A stretch of DNA of 9,158 nt from CAYSND01 sp964642235. Lineage in GTDB: Bacteria > Bacteroidota > Bacteroidia > Bacteroidales > UBA932. The notes below the pieces were generated by a model that was given only the letters and a program-made list of their open reading frames with translations, was not told the DNA's origin and searched no databases. Below, piece by piece: positions 5,951-9,158 of this stretch. The position numbers were made by a program, and so were the translations under genes. The stretch is taken from assembly GCA_964642235.1 (NCBI GenBank), contig CAZXOP010000080.1, forward strand, positions 1 to 9,158, read 5' to 3'. Position 1 is the stretch's first letter. Each line of letters starts with the position of its first letter.

Positions 5951-6352
5951 ATGAACAAAATCAAATCACTCGATGATCTGCGAAAGATGAAGCAGAAACT
6001 TGAATCGGACATTCGAATTAGGGAGAAGAGCGATAACCCCGAAAAACTGGTTCAAATCCGTGTAGCTATGGCTACTTGCGGAATTGCGGCGGGAGCTCGC
6101 ACCGTTATGAACGCTCTTATTGACAGAATCGAAAAGGAGAAACTCCCTGCTATTGTAACTCAGGGGGGGTGTATGGGATACTGCTATGCAGAACCCACCA
6201 TCGAAGTTACCAAACCCGGTGAGGCTCCAATAGTTTTCGGCTATGTGGACACTGCAAAAGCTATGGATATTGTAGATAAATATATCCTCCACGGGGAATT
6301 GGTTGATGGTATTATCCCTGTTAATTACCAAACTATTACAGAGAAAAATTAA
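5951..6352 (+). CDS. hndB: HndB-like small (2Fe-2S) ferredoxin-fold protein, 133 aa
   Basis: A small thioredoxin-fold ferredoxin-like protein of the type called HndB in the Desulfovibrio fructosivorans NADP-reducing hydrogenase operon (hndABCD). A charged N-terminal helix (residues 5-25, SLDDLRKMKQKLE) precedes the core. The core has MATCGIAAGAR (40-50) and GGCMGYCYAEP (72-82), the two halves of a NuoE-like [2Fe-2S] site. Only three cysteines are present in the whole protein (Cys43, Cys74, Cys78), whereas a classic site has four, so the cluster may have a non-Cys ligand, be shared, or be absent. Its function in the complex is unsettled. It is the first gene after the promoter-like gap and ends 6 bases before the flavoprotein gene, so it is presumably made with HydB and HydA. 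It is not the NuoE/HydC subunit: the NuoE N-terminal helical domain and four-Cys pattern are missing. Confidence 0.82.
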   Translation: MNKIKSLDDLRKMKQKLESDIRIREKSDNPEKLVQIRVAMATCGIAAGARTVMNALIDRIEKEKLPAIVTQGGCMGYCYAEPTIEVTKPGEAPIVFGYVDTAKAMDIVDKYILHGELVDGIIPVNYQTITEKN

Positions 6353-6358
6353 ATAAAT

Positions 6359-8149
6359 ATGGCAGGTTACAAAATGCACTTATTATGCTGCGGAGGTACA
6401 GGTTGTCGTGCATCCGAAAGCGATCAGATAGTAACAAATCTGAAAGAGGAGATTCGTAAAGCCGGAATGGAAAATGATGCACAGGTAGTTGTTACCGGTT
6501 GCTTCGGTTTTTGTGAACAAGGTCCGGTGGTGAAGATTATTCCTGACAATACTTTTTATACAAATGTTAAACCATGTGATGCTGAAGAGATAGTAAAAGA
6601 GCATGTCGTTAAAGGGCGTAAAGTAAAGAGATTACTTTATGAAGATCCTGAGACACTCGAGCATATCAGCGATTCAAAACATATGGGATTTTATCAGAAA
6701 CAGCTTCGTATCGCTCTGCGTAACTGCGGTTTCATTAACCCTGAAAATATCGATGAATATATAGCTCGTGATGGATATGAGGCTCTTGCAAAAGTACTCT
6801 CAGGAACTCCTCAAGAGGCTATTGATATAGTAAAACGCTCCGGTCTTAGAGGTCGTGGCGGTGCAGGTTTCCCCACAGGTCTAAAATGGGAAATCGCGTC
6901 AAAGAATAAAGCTGACCAGAAATATGTAATTTGTAATGCAGACGAGGGGGACCCGGGTGCATTTATGGATCGTTCTATCCTCGAGAGTGACCCTCACTCA
7001 GTTTTAGAGGCGATGGTTATCTGCGGTTACTCTATTGGAGCTACTAAAGGTTTGATCTACATTCGTGCAGAGTATCCATTGGCAGTTAAACGTCTTAAAC
7101 TTGCTATTAATCAGGCTCATGAATATGGTCTTTTAGGAGAGAATATATTCGGAACAGGTTTTAACTTCGATATTAGTCTCTGCTACGGTGCAGGTGCTTT
7201 CGTTTGTGGTGAGGAGACAGCTCTTATCCACTCAATGGAAGGGATGAGAGGAGAACCGACAGTTAAACCTCCATTCCCTGCAGAGCAAGGTTATATGGGG
7301 AAACCTTCAAACGTTAATAATGTTGAGACATTTGCAAACGTTCCGGTTATTTTCCTAAAGGGCCCCGAGTGGTTTGCCTCTATCGGTACTGAGAAATCAA
7401 AAGGGACAAAGGTTTTTGCACTTGCCGGTAAAATCAATAATGTCGGTTTGATAGAGGTTCCTATGGGTACCACTCTCCGTGAGGTTATTTATGAAATCGG
7501 TGGAGGTATTAAAGGTGGAAAAGAGTTTAAAGCAGTTCAGACGGGAGGACCTTCCGGCGGATGTTTAACTAAAAAACACCTCGACACCCCAATCGATTAT
7601 GAAAACTTAGTGGCTTCAGGTTCTATGATGGGGTCAGGTGGGATGATTGTAATGGATGAAGATGACTGTATGGTTTCAGTTGCTAAGTTCTATCTTGGTT
7701 TCACAGTTGAGGAGTCTTGCGGAAAATGCGCTCCTTGTCGTGTCGGAAATAAGAGATTACATGAGACACTCGATAAGATTACTATGGGTAAAGGGGAGAT
7801 GGAAGATTTGGATTATTTGAGGAATTTAAGTCGCGTTATTAAAGATACAGCTCTTTGCGGACTTGGACAGAGCTCTCCAAATCCTGTTCTTTCCACTATT
7901 GATAATTTCTGGGATGAGTATGTCGAGCATGTGGTAGATAAGAAGTGTAAATCACATAAGTGTAAGTCACTGAAAGTTTACACCATTGATCCTGAAAAAT
8001 GTAAGGGTTGTACTGTTTGTGCGAAGGCTTGTCCTGCAGGAGCCATAAAAGGTGAATTGAAGCAGCCTCATCTAATAGATGCTGATAAATGTACTCGTTG
8101 CGGTATATGCTACACCAAATGTAAATTTAATGCAGTAATCGTTCAATAA
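6359..8149 (+). CDS. hydB: NuoF-like NAD/FMN flavoprotein subunit of [FeFe] hydrogenase (HydB/HndC), 596 aa
   Basis: This is the NAD(H)-binding, electron-bifurcating subunit of the cytoplasmic HydABC-type hydrogenase. In that family it passes electrons between NADH, reduced ferredoxin and the catalytic subunit through FMN. Domains in order: a thioredoxin-like [2Fe-2S] domain (Cys11-x4-Cys16, Cys48-x3-Cys52); a NuoF core with the glycine-rich GLRGRGGAGFPTGLKW (162-177), CNADEGDPGAF (192-202) and CGEETALI (283-290) nucleotide/flavin motifs; an SLBB-like segment (about 350-410); a [4Fe-4S] site (Cys454/457/460/500, SCGKCAPCRVG); and two C-terminal [4Fe-4S] ferredoxin motifs (Cys548/551/554/558 and Cys578/581/584/588). 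The length agrees with about 600-625 aa for HndC/HydB. An extra Cys530-x4-Cys535 pair sits in the linker. Arg codons are mainly CGT, unlike the upstream operon, suggesting high expression. It starts 6 bases after hndB, and hydA follows after 8 bases. Confidence 0.95.
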   Translation: MAGYKMHLLCCGGTGCRASESDQIVTNLKEEIRKAGMENDAQVVVTGCFGFCEQGPVVKIIPDNTFYTNVKPCDAEEIVKEHVVKGRKVKRLLYEDPETLEHISDSKHMGFYQKQLRIALRNCGFINPENIDEYIARDGYEALAKVLSGTPQEAIDIVKRSGLRGRGGAGFPTGLKWEIASKNKADQKYVICNADEGDPGAFMDRSILESDPHSVLEAMVICGYSIGATKGLIYIRAEYPLAVKRLKLAINQAHEYGLLGENIFGTGFNFDISLCYGAGAFVCGEETALIHSMEGMRGEPTVKPPFPAEQGYMGKPSNVNNVETFANVPVIFLKGPEWFASIGTEKSKGTKVFALAGKINNVGLIEVPMGTTLREVIYEIGGGIKGGKEFKAVQTGGPSGGCLTKKHLDTPIDYENLVASGSMMGSGGMIVMDEDDCMVSVAKFYLGFTVEESCGKCAPCRVGNKRLHETLDKITMGKGEMEDLDYLRNLSRVIKDTALCGLGQSSPNPVLSTIDNFWDEYVEHVVDKKCKSHKCKSLKVYTIDPEKCKGCTVCAKACPAGAIKGELKQPHLIDADKCTRCGICYTKCKFNAVIVQ

Positions 8150-8157
8150 TCTCAGTT

Positions 8158-9158
8158 ATGGATAATACAATAAAAATTATAATAGATAATAAAGAGATAG
8201 AGGTTCAGAAAGGAACTACTATCCTCGATGCCGCTAAAACTATAGGCATTTATATCCCCGCACTTTGCTATATGAACCTCGAATCTCTTGGAGTTAAAAA
8301 CTGCCCAAGCGGATGTCGTGTTTGTGTGGTGGAGGTGGACGGGAGAAGAAACCTGGCCCCTTCATGCTCTACTCATTGTACTCCCGGAATGGTGATTCAT
8401 ACTCACACTCAGAGGGTTCTAAATGCAAGAAAGACTGTTTTGGAATTGATTCTTTCGGATCACCCTAAGGATTGTCTTATCTGCCAGAAGAATGGTAGAT
8501 GTGATTTACAGACCATGGCAGCTCGTTTAGGTATCAGAGAGATACACGCTGTGGAAAATGCAGAGATGTCCACATATAAGAAAGACTCTTCCCCTTCTCT
8601 AAAGAGGGATATGGACAAATGTATTATGTGCCGTAGATGCGAAACCATCTGTAATGATGTTCAGAGTGTTGGTGCTTTAAGTGCTATTAATAGAGGTTTT
8701 AACTCTGTGGTGGCCACTGCTTTTGAACAGAGATTGATAGATTCAAACTGTACTTTCTGCGGACAGTGCGTTGCAGTTTGTCCCACAGGTGCTTTGACAG
8801 AGGTGGATCATACCCCTAAGATTATTCAGGCTCTTGCAGATCCTACAAAGACTGTGATAGTTCAGACTGCTCCTGCAGTAAGAGCTGCTCTTGGAGAGGA
8901 GTTTGGATATGAACCAGGTACACTTGTTACAGGGAAGATGGCTGCTGCCCTTCGTAGATTAGGATTTGATAAAGTTTTCGATACCGATTTCGCTGCCGAC
9001 CTTACCATTATGGAGGAGGGAACAGAGTTGCTTAACCGTATTGGACGTTTCCTTAGTGGGGACAAGGATGTTAAGCTCCCTATTTTAACCTCTTGCTGTC
9101 CAGCATGGGTTAACTTCTTCGAGCATAACTATCCCGATATGTTGGATGTTCCTTCATC
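8158..9158 (+). CDS. hydA: Catalytic [FeFe] hydrogenase subunit HydA (HndD), 3'-truncated by window edge
   Basis: The first 333 residues are visible; a full-length protein would be about 580-650 aa. Translation from ATG 8158 gives, in order: a plant-type [2Fe-2S] domain (Cys37, Cys53, Cys56, Cys70, with CRVCVVEVDG); a His-Cys [4Fe-4S] site (His102, Cys106, Cys109, Cys115); two [4Fe-4S] motifs (Cys155/158/161/165 and Cys198/201/204/208); then the start of the H-cluster domain with TIMEEGTEL (283-291) and L1 TSCCPAW (311-317). The proton-relay Cys313 and the Glu residues Glu287 and Glu290, matching the catalytic path of well-studied hydrogenases, are kept, so this is an active enzyme by sequence. 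This accessory-domain layout is that of group A3-type NAD-linked bifurcating hydrogenases. L2, L3 and any C-terminal thioredoxin-like domain lie beyond the window. No stop codon is reached by 9158. Confidence 0.96.
   Translation, partial: MDNTIKIIIDNKEIEVQKGTTILDAAKTIGIYIPALCYMNLESLGVKNCPSGCRVCVVEVDGRRNLAPSCSTHCTPGMVIHTHTQRVLNARKTVLELILSDHPKDCLICQKNGRCDLQTMAARLGIREIHAVENAEMSTYKKDSSPSLKRDMDKCIMCRRCETICNDVQSVGALSAINRGFNSVVATAFEQRLIDSNCTFCGQCVAVCPTGALTEVDHTPKIIQALADPTKTVIVQTAPAVRAALGEEFGYEPGTLVTGKMAAALRRLGFDKVFDTDFAADLTIMEEGTELLNRIGRFLSGDKDVKLPILTSCCPAWVNFFEHNYPDMLDVPS

Noticed and set aside
8304..8332. Five-residue longer spacing (Cys37 to Cys53) in the HydA [2Fe-2S] domain as a novel cluster site
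   Set aside because: Loops of similar kind before the CRxC motif occur, as I recall, in related HydA proteins, and the four expected cysteines are all present.

Overview
The window looks like chromosomal DNA from an anaerobic, fermentative member of the Bacteroidales/Bacteroidota. The reasons are moderate-to-low GC, frequent absence of Shine-Dalgarno sequences before starts, TAnnTTTG-type promoter elements in the two long gaps, and a hydrogenase cluster like those of gut and sediment Bacteroidales and Clostridia. This placement is an inference from style and gene content; no rRNA or taxonomic marker is present. All genes are on the + strand and nothing points to a mobile element, CRISPR array or RNA gene.

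Region 1 (1-836) is the 3' part of a YhcG/DUF1016-type PDDEXK nuclease gene cut by the window edge. It is probably unrelated to what follows.

Region 2 (921-5870) is a tight seven-gene run with gaps of 1-19 bases. The order is a GNAT-like acyltransferase, a small DRTGG-domain protein, an RsbW/SpoIIAB-like ATPase, a divergent [FeFe]-hydrogenase-like iron-sulfur protein, a second DRTGG protein, a PHP-domain phosphoesterase, and a second histidine-kinase-type ATPase (HATPase_c) protein. The hydrogenase-like protein keeps the four cysteines expected to hold the H-cluster. It has lost the proton-relay cysteine and other catalytic positions, which fits a sensory (group C/D, 'HydS'-like) role rather than bulk H2 turnover.

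Region 3 (5951 to the right edge) follows an 80-base gap with a promoter-like element. It encodes an electron-bifurcating-type [FeFe] hydrogenase: a small HndB-like protein, the NuoF-like NAD/FMN flavoprotein HydB (HndC), and the catalytic subunit HydA (HndD), which runs off the window just after its first H-cluster motif (TSCCPAW). The NuoE-like subunit HydC/HndA that normally belongs to this complex is not encoded in the visible part of the locus.

Taken together, the window reads as a metabolic hydrogenase operon preceded by a candidate redox/H2-sensing and signalling cassette. In this reading the HydS-like protein senses, the two ATPase-fold proteins, DRTGG proteins and PHP enzyme relay, and the HydAB enzyme reoxidises NADH and reduced ferredoxin with H2 release. 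The wiring between the parts is inferred from gene order only. Codon usage differs between the two operons: region 3 looks highly expressed and region 2 weakly expressed.
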